DNA of 64,000 bases from Bacteriovorax sp. (lineage in GTDB: Bacteria; Bdellovibrionota; Bacteriovoracia; Bacteriovoracales; Bacteriovoracaceae). The stretch is taken from the NCBI GenBank assembly GCA_018060625.1, contig JAGOVS010000002.1:1-64000 (forward strand). The letters run 5' to 3'. The notes beneath the pieces were generated by a model. It searched no databases. It saw nothing but the letters and a program-made list of their open reading frames with translations, and was not told the DNA's origin. Within the stretch, counting starts at the first letter, position 1; each line of letters starts with the position of its first letter. A program made the translations under genes and the position numbers. Positions 16,542-25,439 of this stretch are shown here, piece after piece.

Positions 16542-17804
16542 TTATAATGAACGCCTATCGATAACTCTCTTTAATTTTCCTGTTCTTCCATTAGACTCGA
16601 GTTGATACATTTCGACAATTTCTACTTTAACCGGATGAATTAAGTGACGAGATAAGAGGTCGCCATAGGTCACTTTTTCTTTCTCAAAAGCAATAATCAC
16701 TCGTTCTACGATATTTAAATCTGTCACGGGCCCAATTCCAGCAATTCTCAAAATAAGCTCATCTTTGTTTTGATAATGCTCAAGAACCATTTGAAACTGA
16801 AGCCCACTGAATTCACTTAAGGTTTTTTTAATCATATCCCTTGTGTCTTCAAAGTAGACACTTATTGTTCCTAATCTTGCCGCCTCATCTGATCTTCCCT
16901 GTAATTTGAATTTGCGATGAGGAACTCCCTCGTCCTCTATCCACTCTGCCAGATCACCTGCAGGATAGCGAATGATAGGCATAAGCTTTCTGGTGAGATT
17001 TGTAATGAGGACTCGTCCCACACGATTGACTTCCCTAATAACCTCACTTGTCTCAGTATCAACAATTTCAATAATATTGGCCCCGTCAAATGGACGGTGT
17101 TCACCGTCCCCGCAGGATCGATCTGAGTACCCCAAAAGTCCCGCATCTACACTTGCATAACCAATGGATGCAATCTTTACATCTGGAAACATTTTAATTA
17201 GTGCCTCTTTTTGGTCAGGATAAAGTGATTCACCTGCAAAGAGAATTTTTCCAATTTTGACTAATGGATACTTATTCTTCTCTTTTTCATAAAACTCTAA
17301 AAGAGTTAATAGAGAAGATGGAACTCCCGCGATCACGTTTATGCAAAATTCTTCTAACGTTTTTAATATTTGATGAGGATCTGTAGCGCCAGCAATGGGA
17401 ACCTGGAGTAGTTTTTTTGATTCAACGGGAATAGATTGCAATGAATCCTTAATAAATATAAAGGACGAGTAAAGATCTCCAACATAAAAAAGATTAGCAA
17501 TCCTATCTTTATCATCAATAATTCCCTGATTAATCCCCCATCCAAAGATACTCGTAAAGCTCTGCCACTCCAAAGATGTAAAATAAGAAAATTTTGGAGC
17601 ACCAGTACTCCCTCCACTCTTGAAGACAATTCCCTCTCTTTCTGTGGAGGTTAACACGTCCCCTTTCCAGAATTGTGCCTGTTCCGTAATGGGCAAATCT
17701 GTAATTTGGCCATACGAAACCCCACTATAAAGTTCGCGATAGAAGGGTGAGTTTTTCCTCGCATAATCAATGATTTCATCCAAGGACCATTTCTGCTGTT
17801 CCAT
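16542..17804 (-). CDS. PaaK/LuxE-like AMP-forming adenylating enzyme
   Basis: A 420-residue protein of the phenylacetate-CoA ligase / acyl-protein synthetase group (ANL superfamily). The phosphate loop is KSGGSTGAPK near residues 62-71, the ribose/adenine region IGYASVDAG, the hinge region ITNLTRKLMPIIRYPAGDLA, and the catalytic C-terminal Lys NGRTGKLKRV. ATG 17804 is chosen: it is 1 base after the TAA of the upstream gene and has AGAGGATAT before it, whereas the longer frame to 17879 runs inside that gene. It is a paralogue of the C-terminal half of the neighbouring fusion protein (shared LFY-G--Y, SVDAG and TGKL blocks). It should activate a carboxylic acid as acyl-AMP; the substrate is unknown. 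Confidence 0.82.
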   Translation of the reverse strand: MEQQKWSLDEIIDYARKNSPFYRELYSGVSYGQITDLPITEQAQFWKGDVLTSTEREGIVFKSGGSTGAPKFSYFTSLEWQSFTSIFGWGINQGIIDDKDRIANLFYVGDLYSSFIFIKDSLQSIPVESKKLLQVPIAGATDPHQILKTLEEFCINVIAGVPSSLLTLLEFYEKEKNKYPLVKIGKILFAGESLYPDQKEALIKMFPDVKIASIGYASVDAGLLGYSDRSCGDGEHRPFDGANIIEIVDTETSEVIREVNRVGRVLITNLTRKLMPIIRYPAGDLAEWIEDEGVPHRKFKLQGRSDEAARLGTISVYFEDTRDMIKKTLSEFSGLQFQMVLEHYQNKDELILRIAGIGPVTDLNIVERVIIAFEKEKVTYGDLLSRHLIHPVKVEIVEMYQLESNGRTGKLKRVIDRRSL

Positions 17805-17805
17805 T

Positions 17806-20331
17806 TTATATCCTCTGATCAACGACACTTCGAAGCTTTCCCGTATTCGCACTAAAAATAAGTTCGTCTCTATCAACAAGTTTTACTATAAAAAGAATTA
17901 GTGCTTCTTTTGTAAAGGAATCATTAAGTTCGCTGTATTCGTTAATGATCACACTTAGTAAATCTTGCTCAGTCATTTCTTTATTGAATTTGTTTTCAAT
18001 GCTCAAAACAACCGTCTCCTTACCAATATGGCCTGAGCTTAGGAGCTGAACTTGAAATGATCCCTCAAAGTTAAATTGTTCAACTAAAATTTTTTGAAAT
18101 TTTTGATAACTCAAAAACGTAGCGCCAATTCGAAACACATCGCCCACTCTTCCTAAAAGCTCAAATCGTTTCCCTTTTCTTCCACATTCACAAGTATCAC
18201 ATAAAATCCGCCCCACATCCCCAATTGCGTAGCGCTCGATCTTCTGACCTCGCCTCACCTTTGAAGTAAATAACAAACGCCCAATATCACCTTTTTTGAC
18301 AGGATGGTCTTTTTCCATTTCGACAACTTCAAGGGAATGCAATCTTTCATGAAGATGATGGACACTCCCGACAGAGAACTCACACTGAAACCCTAACGGA
18401 CCAGCATCCACTGATCCATAACTCGCAGAACGAATAATTTGAACACCAAATTCATTCTGAAAATAATGTCTTTGTGATTCACTAAAATGCTCACCTCCGT
18501 AAAAGATCTTACGTATCCCATGATATTTCTTAAAAACATCCTTATTGACGTTAAAAAGCTGAATAATATAAGAAGGCATTCCCAATAAAGTATCTACTCG
18601 ATTATCAATAATAACTTGACCAACTTTTAAATAATCCAAGTTCGCACCCATGGGAAAGTGAACTGCTTGGAGTTTTTCTAAAATTGTAAAAAAACTAACG
18701 AATCCACCATATAAATTTCCAGCATAAAAAAGATTTATGCATCGATCCTCTTTAGGATCAAGTCCGGCCGCAAAGAGTCCCTCAGCAGCAAGATCCATTT
18801 GGCGATGATAATCATCATAAGTAAAAATGGACAACTTAGGGTCACCGGTACTTCCTCCACTGTTAAAGTAGAGATCCGAATAGAATTCATCAACCTTTTG
18901 ATTTTGAAAATCTTCTTTCTCCATGATTTTCACATTTTCTTGAAAGACTTCTTGTAATGTCATTTCAAAAGAATTTTTGTTTTTCATTAAATTGTAACTG
19001 ACGGAGTCACTGAAAGATATTCTTTGGCAAAATCGTTCTAAGGCAAACACCCCATCATGAGGTTCACCTATATAAGAATCTGTCATTTCGCCTAAGGATC
19101 GAATTCGCTGAACACCTGACAAAAATAGCGACTGAACCAATTCTTCTAATTCCTCTTTTCCTGCAGCCAACCCAACAGTTTGCAGATAAGACTTCAATGG
19201 TCGAAGGGAGGAATTCATATTCTTTCGAGAAAGGGGTTTCACCCAAATTGTCCTGAATAGTGGTGATACACTCAGAACCTCAGAGTCCTCAATGAAAATA
19301 CGCCAATCACTATTTTTCGATTGGATTAACTCACTTTTCCCTAGAATTGAATCAAGTCTCACCTGCTCACTACAAACTGTAAGCTCTGCACTTTCTTGCA
19401 TATTTGGCAAAACACGTTCAATCTGGGGGGAAATCTCCTCTAAGTGTACTGCTAAGGCGCGAGCAAAAATTCTAAGTTCATCAAAATGACTGTCCTCTAA
19501 GAATACACACTGAGGACTTGAGCAGGCCATTTGTTCATTGTTGCAAATTTCATATGCTAACCCCTTCAATACTTCATTATTCATGCTCATTTTTTTAGTT
19601 ATGTAACCAAAAGAAATTTTATGTCCCCACTCCACAAAGCGCGCATGTTTTGGTGCAAGATCTTTTAAGGACTTTAGACTTTCTTCACTTCCCCACGCCG
19701 ATACAACATCTGCAATTGATAATAAATCTCTTAAGAAAAGTTGGTCACTCGATGAGATTTTCCCGATTGTCACATATTGCTTTAACAACCCAGTTGTATC
19801 CATTAGACACATCTCATGAAAGAATAGGGACGCAAATGCACTATCCTTTCGTGCTAACTTCAAAACGTTCACGTTGCCACTTAACAACCCCTCAAGTACA
19901 GCAAGGACCCCAAGCAATGGAGAATTGTTAGGAGTAACGTGGACTAGAACCCCTAAAGGATGCCAAGCTTCAAAATGATTTTCCTTATACAAAATTCTTC
20001 TTAACTCAAAGGGAAAATCACTCCCAAGCTCTCTTTTTAGTTTATAACGAAGATTGCTAACTTTTAAAAATTCTTGAAGTGACTTCATGACCTGGGCAAC
20101 ATCTCTTTCGCCCATATTGGCTACGCCACTCAACTCCTTTTCTAACTTTTTATAAAAAAGCTCTTTTTCATTCAGCTTCTTTCCCATTTTTTCAACTAAG
20201 TCAAATAACCATTGATGAGAGAAGGCCCCTTGCCCCCAGCTCTGGTAGTCTTGTCTTTTTTCATAAAAATATTTTTTAAAATCTTCATCACTAACAAGAG
20301 ATCCATTCCAAAGATTATTAAAATGACTCAT
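17806..20331 (-). CDS. LuxC-type acyl reductase fused to a PaaK/LuxE-like adenylating domain
   Basis: An 841-residue two-part enzyme. Residues 1-445 match LuxC, the NADPH-dependent fatty acyl reductase: HPLGVLVHVTPNNSPLL, GLLSGNVNVLKLARKD (aldehyde-dehydrogenase-like fold), the acyl-accepting Cys in QMACSSPQ near residue 270, and EPHDGVFALERFCQ. Residues 460-841 form an adenylating domain: SGGSTGDPK near 491, YGSVDAGPLGF, a Cys cluster CDTCECGRKGK and the C-terminal TGKLRSVVDQR. A natural fusion would pass an activated acyl group to the reductase to yield an aldehyde. The start overlaps the luxE-like stop as ATGA, with AAGGTAG before it. No luxAB luciferase genes are near, so light production is not implied. 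Confidence 0.83.
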   Translation of the reverse strand: MSHFNNLWNGSLVSDEDFKKYFYEKRQDYQSWGQGAFSHQWLFDLVEKMGKKLNEKELFYKKLEKELSGVANMGERDVAQVMKSLQEFLKVSNLRYKLKRELGSDFPFELRRILYKENHFEAWHPLGVLVHVTPNNSPLLGVLAVLEGLLSGNVNVLKLARKDSAFASLFFHEMCLMDTTGLLKQYVTIGKISSSDQLFLRDLLSIADVVSAWGSEESLKSLKDLAPKHARFVEWGHKISFGYITKKMSMNNEVLKGLAYEICNNEQMACSSPQCVFLEDSHFDELRIFARALAVHLEEISPQIERVLPNMQESAELTVCSEQVRLDSILGKSELIQSKNSDWRIFIEDSEVLSVSPLFRTIWVKPLSRKNMNSSLRPLKSYLQTVGLAAGKEELEELVQSLFLSGVQRIRSLGEMTDSYIGEPHDGVFALERFCQRISFSDSVSYNLMKNKNSFEMTLQEVFQENVKIMEKEDFQNQKVDEFYSDLYFNSGGSTGDPKLSIFTYDDYHRQMDLAAEGLFAAGLDPKEDRCINLFYAGNLYGGFVSFFTILEKLQAVHFPMGANLDYLKVGQVIIDNRVDTLLGMPSYIIQLFNVNKDVFKKYHGIRKIFYGGEHFSESQRHYFQNEFGVQIIRSASYGSVDAGPLGFQCEFSVGSVHHLHERLHSLEVVEMEKDHPVKKGDIGRLLFTSKVRRGQKIERYAIGDVGRILCDTCECGRKGKRFELLGRVGDVFRIGATFLSYQKFQKILVEQFNFEGSFQVQLLSSGHIGKETVVLSIENKFNKEMTEQDLLSVIINEYSELNDSFTKEALILFIVKLVDRDELIFSANTGKLRSVVDQRI

Positions 20332-21497
20332 AAAGATCTACCTTTTAAAAGCTCACTCGCGGCCAGTGCGCAGCTTTTGTTTTTTGAAATACCGGCCCTT
20401 CCATGAATTTTAAAATAGGGAGTCAATAGGCCGCAACCACAAGACTCAGGTGCATGAAGTGAGGCCATGTCTCCCATTATAACTGAGTGAGCAGGCATTG
20501 AAGTTATATAAGGGGAAACAAAATGCAGAAATCCCAATTGATTAAAACCCAATGGACGCAATGTTTTTACATCCCTGATAAACAAACGTGACCAAACGGG
20601 AACATGGAATTGATGATTTTTGCATTCTACATATGGAACACAATGTTCAACTGAACCAAATCCATCGCGAAGTCTCTCATTTGGAATTCCAAGCATATCT
20701 TCTACAAGCGCATAGAATAACTCTTTCGAAATGGCCTTATCGGCATTCCCCTTCCACCCACCGCCAAGAAAAACTAAAGAATCAGGATGAAGCTTAATTG
20801 GAGAAATTCCTAACTTTTTCATCCTCTCTAAAGCAAAAAATAAAAAAGCAGGAAAACCAAATATCCTCACGGGTATTTTAGATTTAGAAAATTTTATAAG
20901 AGATTCTATTGTTCCAAAACAATCAAATTCATGCTCTCCTGATCCTGTTAACTTGAGAGCATAAAAGACCTCTTGAATAGGGGCATATTTACATAAAAAA
21001 TTATCAGTATAGGCCGTGCCCAATTTGGAGGAGCAATCTGTCTCGTAACTAAAAAGCACATAATTACATTTTTGCTCTGGTGTAATCCATTTATAATACT
21101 CGAAGATGGAATCCACCATTTTCTGGGCAGCTTTAATAGTCCATTCATCAAAAAAAATTTGTGATTTTTGTCCTGTTGTACCCGAAGAAGTTAAATGCAA
21201 GAAAACATCTTCTTTTTGTATAGTCAGAATTTCATGGGATTTGAAAAAATGTGCCCATAGATGAGGAATCAATAGGCAGTCATCTATAGTTTTTATATCG
21301 TCAACTTGAAACTTTATTGAAGCGGCCAATTTATTATAAAAATCGCAATTTTCTAAATGCCAGATTGTAATTTCTTTCATCGCCTGGATAAAATCGTCAT
21401 CTTGATTCTGACCTAACAGATAAGGGGAGGTTTGTTCACAAACCTTTTGGACTGTTTTTAGTTTTTTTGAATGTGGAACATCAACTTTTTGATTCAT
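20328..21497 (-). CDS. LuxE-family acyl-protein synthetase
   Basis: A 389-residue protein of the LuxE family, which adenylates a fatty acid and carries it as a thioester for LuxC. Seen: PHLWAHFFKSHEILT, the phosphate loop LTSSGTTGQKSQIFFD near residue 105, RIFGFPAFLFF, FLGGGWKG, RDGFGSVEHCVPY and, near the C-terminus, CGCGLLTPYFKIHGR, which contains cysteines at the place of the LuxE acyl-accepting Cys. The ATG at 21497 is preferred to a TTG at 21509 because GAGG lies six bases before it. It overlaps the GNAT gene by 17 bases and the fusion gene by 4, so it is strictly coupled to both. Confidence 0.83.
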   Translation of the reverse strand: MNQKVDVPHSKKLKTVQKVCEQTSPYLLGQNQDDDFIQAMKEITIWHLENCDFYNKLAASIKFQVDDIKTIDDCLLIPHLWAHFFKSHEILTIQKEDVFLHLTSSGTTGQKSQIFFDEWTIKAAQKMVDSIFEYYKWITPEQKCNYVLFSYETDCSSKLGTAYTDNFLCKYAPIQEVFYALKLTGSGEHEFDCFGTIESLIKFSKSKIPVRIFGFPAFLFFALERMKKLGISPIKLHPDSLVFLGGGWKGNADKAISKELFYALVEDMLGIPNERLRDGFGSVEHCVPYVECKNHQFHVPVWSRLFIRDVKTLRPLGFNQLGFLHFVSPYITSMPAHSVIMGDMASLHAPESCGCGLLTPYFKIHGRAGISKNKSCALAASELLKGRSL

Positions 21498-22650
21498 ATA
21501 CAACCTCAATAGTGTCTAGATTGACTCGTTTCCAGGCATCTACATACTGGTCAATGAAGGGTTTAAACTGAGAAACAACGGCCATTCCATGAAAGTTAAG
21601 CGGCTCCATTGTTCTGCTCATGACTATGTAATCTTCAAAGTTTTGATTCACCTCTCTCATCGCAGGATAAATCGCTGAAGGGAGAAATTGTCCGGTTAAA
21701 AGTGTATCAATCAGAGATGTATGTTTGATATTAACTAACACTTCAATGTACGAAACTCCAATATCATCCAGTTGCATATACAAACTAGGCAATCTCCCAT
21801 TTAAAATTGAAAATTGATTTGTTGCCTTGATAAAAGTGCAATAACCATCACGCTTACTAAAATATGCAAAAATATCCATTCGACCTTTTTTTTCCGATAT
21901 AAGCATATTTGGCGAATGAAAGGGAAAAAAACGATCGTCAGGATCAGGGAATTGCTCAGTAAATTTTCTATAGACAAAATTAGGCGCTCTTATAATCTCA
22001 AATTCCCAATCACTTTCAAATTCTTGATAGGATATTGCCTGAGCCTCCATTCTTATTGGAATTTCAATTTGCGGAACTAGCCTTTTTAAAATCTCAAAAA
22101 GTGGCATGATTTTGGAAGAGGCATTGGCCACGGGGATACGCTTCTCTAAAATATTTTCTCTAAATTTAGCAAAAAGCGTAACTGTCTCATAATGATGAAG
22201 TCGATGAGCATTTGGAAAAATGCCTAATGGGAGATAATTATTTTTAATAAAAATCAGCTGCGGTCCAACTGCAATTGTTCTCGTTGTTGCATACAGTGAA
22301 TTAAGACGTGAGTCTTTATTTAAAAAAAAATCACTCACGAATTCAACTAGGCTATTGCCTATTTTATGTCTCTGAAAAGTTGGATGAACAACAAGGCCTG
22401 TGAGTTTACCAATCTTATTAAAAGTATCCATTTCTACAATCAGAACACCCGCCAGATTGTTATTAAGAAGATCTCTTGCGACCATGCATAAATGTGTTTC
22501 TTTATTCTTAATTGATCGTTTTAGAAGATCTGGATCTGTCCCGTAATTAATAGGGTATTTTCTACCATAAACAGCTCGGTAAAGATTGATAACGTCATCG
22601 ACATCGCTGATTTTAGCTTCTTCAATATTAAATTTTATTAGATTTTCCAT
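21481..22650 (-). CDS. GNAT acyltransferase with a long C-terminal domain
   Basis: A 389-residue protein. Residues 8-160 form a GNAT domain (motif A GLVVHPTFQRHKIGNSLVEF near 85-105, with the Q/R-x-x-G loop). The remaining 220 residues have mixed alpha/beta character and may be a second, degenerate GNAT-like or substrate-binding half; I see no second acetyl-CoA loop. AAGGATCTTT precedes the ATG and the start overlaps the MFS stop by 13 bases. In this operon it could acylate an amine with the activated acyl group or with acetyl-CoA, but that is inference. Confidence 0.75.
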   Translation of the reverse strand: MENLIKFNIEEAKISDVDDVINLYRAVYGRKYPINYGTDPDLLKRSIKNKETHLCMVARDLLNNNLAGVLIVEMDTFNKIGKLTGLVVHPTFQRHKIGNSLVEFVSDFFLNKDSRLNSLYATTRTIAVGPQLIFIKNNYLPLGIFPNAHRLHHYETVTLFAKFRENILEKRIPVANASSKIMPLFEILKRLVPQIEIPIRMEAQAISYQEFESDWEFEIIRAPNFVYRKFTEQFPDPDDRFFPFHSPNMLISEKKGRMDIFAYFSKRDGYCTFIKATNQFSILNGRLPSLYMQLDDIGVSYIEVLVNIKHTSLIDTLLTGQFLPSAIYPAMREVNQNFEDYIVMSRTMEPLNFHGMAVVSQFKPFIDQYVDAWKRVNLDTIEVVYESKS

Positions 22651-23864
22651 AAAGATCCTTTTAAAAATTTAGGCATTGCTAGGGCAATGACAATGACAAT
22701 GCACCCACTCAATTTTGCAAAATTAGGCATATACACATGTGGAAATAGCAAACCTGAAAATCCAAAAGAAAGAGGAATTGTTGCCGCACTGATAATATTG
22801 ACAGCGCTCATGACAGCAGGAAGCTCATGGGCGAGAGTTGCTGATTGAAAATAAGTGAGCACTTGAATATTGAGAAAAGTGCTTATGGCCCCAACTGCAA
22901 AGAGAATACCGGCCCCTTGCCAAGAAAATTGTGAATAAGCAAATAGGAGTAAGAATACTCCAAATAAAAATGAGACGAAAGCAATCATGGTCATTCTTTT
23001 TTCGTCTTTGACTCGAAAACTTGCTATCGACAAGTATAACCCCGTTAAGAAAGCACCCAGTCCCATTGAACCTTCAATCATTGCTAATGAGCTTGCATCT
23101 CCTAAATATTTATTTTGTACAAACCAAGGGATCATGACCAAGAGTGGAGTAAAAACAAGATTAAGAAATAAAAAACTGCCTAGCATATTTGCGATTTCTG
23201 GATACTTTCTCAAAACCTCCATTGTCCCTATGCTCTTTTCTTCATCCCATTCCTTTCTCTCATCTTCATTTGGTTTTATTTTAATCCCTAATTGTAAAAA
23301 GCCGGCCCATAGAAAACTTAATCCATTAATTAAAATGAGCGTTTTAAAATCAACAAAATTTAAAATAAAAATGGCGAACATTGCTCCGAGGATTGTTGAG
23401 ATCGAAAGACTTGTATCTATGAGTGCATTAAGTCCCATAACTTTTTCTTCATTAACCAACTTAGGAGGTAATGATAGAATGGCGGGAGTGAAAAGACTTG
23501 ACCCAAGACCCACCAAGAAACCAGATACGAATAGAGCAGTTAGGAGTTTATCGCCATCAAGCGATCGCATCCCAAGTAAAGAATAAAGAGACAAAAGTAC
23601 AATTGCCCTAAAAAATTCAGAAGCAATGACCGTGTTTAAAACTCCCAAGCGCTTAATCACATGAACAGAATGAAATGACATTAACAAATGTGGTAAAAAG
23701 CAAACTGCCATATACCAAGGAATAATATTAATAGAAAATTTCTGAGCGAGATACCAGATAAGACCTATGGACATCATCTTGTCACAGATGGTGGAGACCA
23801 ATTGTGAAGCAAAGACCAAGAGGGCATTTTTGTCCTTTAAAACTGTTAAATTGATAGTACTCAT
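22638..23864 (-). CDS. MFS transporter, probable exporter
   Basis: A 408-residue inner-membrane protein with 11-12 hydrophobic segments. The layout resembles the drug/enterobactin-exporter branch of the major facilitator family (N-terminal LVSTICDKMMSIGLIWYLA, ALFVSGFLVGLGSSLFTPAILS, loop RKEWDEEKS between the halves). It is the first transporter-class gene of the LuxC/LuxE-type operon and overlaps the GNAT gene, so it most likely exports the pathway product. No good Shine-Dalgarno sequence is visible before the ATG. The receiver gene lies 61 bases upstream on the same strand and may belong to the same transcript. Confidence 0.82.
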   Translation of the reverse strand: MSTINLTVLKDKNALLVFASQLVSTICDKMMSIGLIWYLAQKFSINIIPWYMAVCFLPHLLMSFHSVHVIKRLGVLNTVIASEFFRAIVLLSLYSLLGMRSLDGDKLLTALFVSGFLVGLGSSLFTPAILSLPPKLVNEEKVMGLNALIDTSLSISTILGAMFAIFILNFVDFKTLILINGLSFLWAGFLQLGIKIKPNEDERKEWDEEKSIGTMEVLRKYPEIANMLGSFLFLNLVFTPLLVMIPWFVQNKYLGDASSLAMIEGSMGLGAFLTGLYLSIASFRVKDEKRMTMIAFVSFLFGVFLLLFAYSQFSWQGAGILFAVGAISTFLNIQVLTYFQSATLAHELPAVMSAVNIISAATIPLSFGFSGLLFPHVYMPNFAKLSGCIVIVIALAMPKFLKGSLWKI

Positions 23865-23925
23865 TCGGGCATTTTAAAAGGAGAACGACACTTCTAACAG
23901 AAAGAAAGTTTTAACATTGAAAATT

Positions 23926-24279
23926 TTAGTCGATTAATGATAGCAAGCGAGTGGCTAATTGACTCGCCACTAATGGCTTTGGCAAAAAAATCTTCACTCT
24001 CTTTTCAATAATTTGACGCTCTGACTCTTCACCCAATGCAACAAGTTTGTTTTTTGGCCACAAATGACATAATTCGTCTAAATGATGGGCCACCGTAGAG
24101 ACATCGAAAATAACGAGATCAGGCGCTAAGTCATCTAAAAGATAGAAGTTGTTTTCTAGTGTGGCCACGGTATAAACCTGGGCCCCTTTCGCTCTTAAAG
24201 CAAATTCCATGGTTGAACGTAAAAATTCAACCTTATCAATGTAAAAAAATTTTCTAAGAGACTCTTCCGTCTTTACCAT
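23926..24279 (-). CDS. degenerate receiver-domain protein
   Basis: A 117-residue protein with the size and pattern of a lone response-regulator receiver domain. The putative phospho-acceptor is D in DLVIFDVST near residue 59 and the Lys is in FLPKPL near 101. The usual N-terminal acidic pair is reduced to a single Asp in FFYIDKVEF, and the Thr/Ser site is VALGEE rather than V-x-S/T-A. Phosphorylation may thus be weak or lost. It lies 61 bases upstream of the MFS gene, same strand, and may be the leading gene of that operon. The divergent gene at 24308 starts only 28 bases away. Confidence 0.65.
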   Translation of the reverse strand: MVKTEESLRKFFYIDKVEFLRSTMEFALRAKGAQVYTVATLENNFYLLDDLAPDLVIFDVSTVAHHLDELCHLWPKNKLVALGEESERQIIEKRVKIFLPKPLVASQLATRLLSLID

Positions 24280-24307
24280 AGGGCTATTTTCTTGTTACTC
24301 TTGGCAA

Positions 24308-24595
24308 ATGTCAAACAACGTTCAAGTCATAGACAATATTTCTGGTTCTATTCTTTTTGAAACCAGTGTCGAAAAATTAAATGAAGCTTATGCTTTTGCA
24401 GAAATGATGGAAAATGAGGGACTGGATATTAATATCCTAGCTCCCGGATTAGCTGAAACACTTATCAGTTCACTGGGGGCAGACGCTCAAGAAATCGCCG
24501 ACTACAAACGAGGTCTCGACTCTGAAATTGCTTCACATGAAGATGATTCAGGCTGTGCAATCTGTCCACCAACTCAGACCAGTAATTCTCCATAA
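24308..24595 (+). CDS. small acidic protein with C-terminal CxxC
   Basis: A 95-residue acidic cytoplasmic protein, divergent from the degenerate receiver gene. It has a beta-rich N-terminus (VQVIDNISGSILFETS), a long helix (NEAYAFAEMMENEGLD), a hydrophobic PGLAETLISSLGA, an acidic helix and a tail with SGCAICPP (C-x-x-C), which could bind a metal or be redox active. The stop is 9 bases before the end of the convergent methyltransferase gene. I do not recognise the family. Confidence 0.65.
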   Translation: MSNNVQVIDNISGSILFETSVEKLNEAYAFAEMMENEGLDINILAPGLAETLISSLGADAQEIADYKRGLDSEIASHEDDSGCAICPPTQTSNSP

Positions 24596-24603
24596 CCTAA
24601 ATT

Positions 24604-25290
24604 TTAATTGATAAATTCAAAAATAAGAATATCTCTTTGCTTGTTCTTGGGAGTACATTCTGCTGCAACTGTTTGAGTTGTAAAATGTTCTTTATATCCG
24701 CACTCATTCATTGAAGTTATGAATTTTTGTACATAGGCCCTTCCTGGATCGGCCAGAATCATTTTTCCACCAGGCTTCAAGAATGCAATTAGTGCCTTTG
24801 CTACTTCCATTGGATGCTGGCTTTCATAAAGAATATCAGATCCCAAAACCAAATCAAAAAGTCCTAAATCTGTTTTTGTACGCTCTATTTCATTTCGCCA
24901 ATTCATCACTCTGTAAGGAAAGAAACATCTATTGTTCTTTTGATTCACATCTAAAAACAAGGGAACATCCTCATGAAAGTCTGTTGCTATTATGTCTCCT
25001 CCTTTCTTAGAAACTAAAAAGGAAGGAAGAGCAAGACCACAACCAATTTCCAAGACTCGTTTATTCTTTAAATCCAAATTTTGAATATGCTGACTTAAAC
25101 CTATTCCAGCTTCCCACAAAACTCCAAAATAAGGGCAATACTCTTCGGCCAAAGAATTATCTTGGTCATCTTCACCAAAAAATGCGCAAAGAGTATCAAT
25201 ACTTTCATCCAAATCTCGAATCGAAGTCATCTCAAATCCGAGTACATTTATATTTTTTAGCTGATATTCATAACCATGTTTACTTTTCAA
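24604..25290 (-). CDS. METTL/Nnt1-like SAM-dependent methyltransferase
   Basis: A 228-residue class I methyltransferase. The SAM-binding motif I is VLEIGCGLALPSFLVSKKG, followed by an acidic IIATDFHEDV (motif II). Motif post-II is DLVLGSDILYESQH, whose D-I-L-Y pattern is typical of methyltransferase family 16 (protein lysine and nicotinamide N-methyltransferase type). Then come FLKPGGKMILADPGR. These enzymes usually methylate Lys of a protein, but the target here is unknown. Convergent to the CxxC small protein gene. Confidence 0.82.
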   Translation of the reverse strand: MKSKHGYEYQLKNINVLGFEMTSIRDLDESIDTLCAFFGEDDQDNSLAEEYCPYFGVLWEAGIGLSQHIQNLDLKNKRVLEIGCGLALPSFLVSKKGGDIIATDFHEDVPLFLDVNQKNNRCFFPYRVMNWRNEIERTKTDLGLFDLVLGSDILYESQHPMEVAKALIAFLKPGGKMILADPGRAYVQKFITSMNECGYKEHFTTQTVAAECTPKNKQRDILIFEFIN

Positions 25291-25439
25291 TCTCTTTTTC
25301 CAATGCTTAAGATTTTCTAAAATTATATAACGTTTTCCTTAACCCTGAAATATTTTATTTAAGAGTAAATTGAAAAATATTCATGTTCCAATATAAATGT
25401 AGAACCGCCTCAGTGTTAAATTTATTATGGAGATTTGAA

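Noticed and set aside
22987-23586. 199-codon plus-strand open frame inside the MFS gene
   Set aside because: It lies fully opposite a clear transporter gene; its product has no family likeness and no ribosome binding site is evident.
16436-23864. A bioluminescence (lux) operon
   Set aside because: LuxC- and LuxE-type genes are present, but neither luciferase subunit (luxA, luxB) nor luxD is found in the window, and the operon has an exporter and GNAT gene instead.
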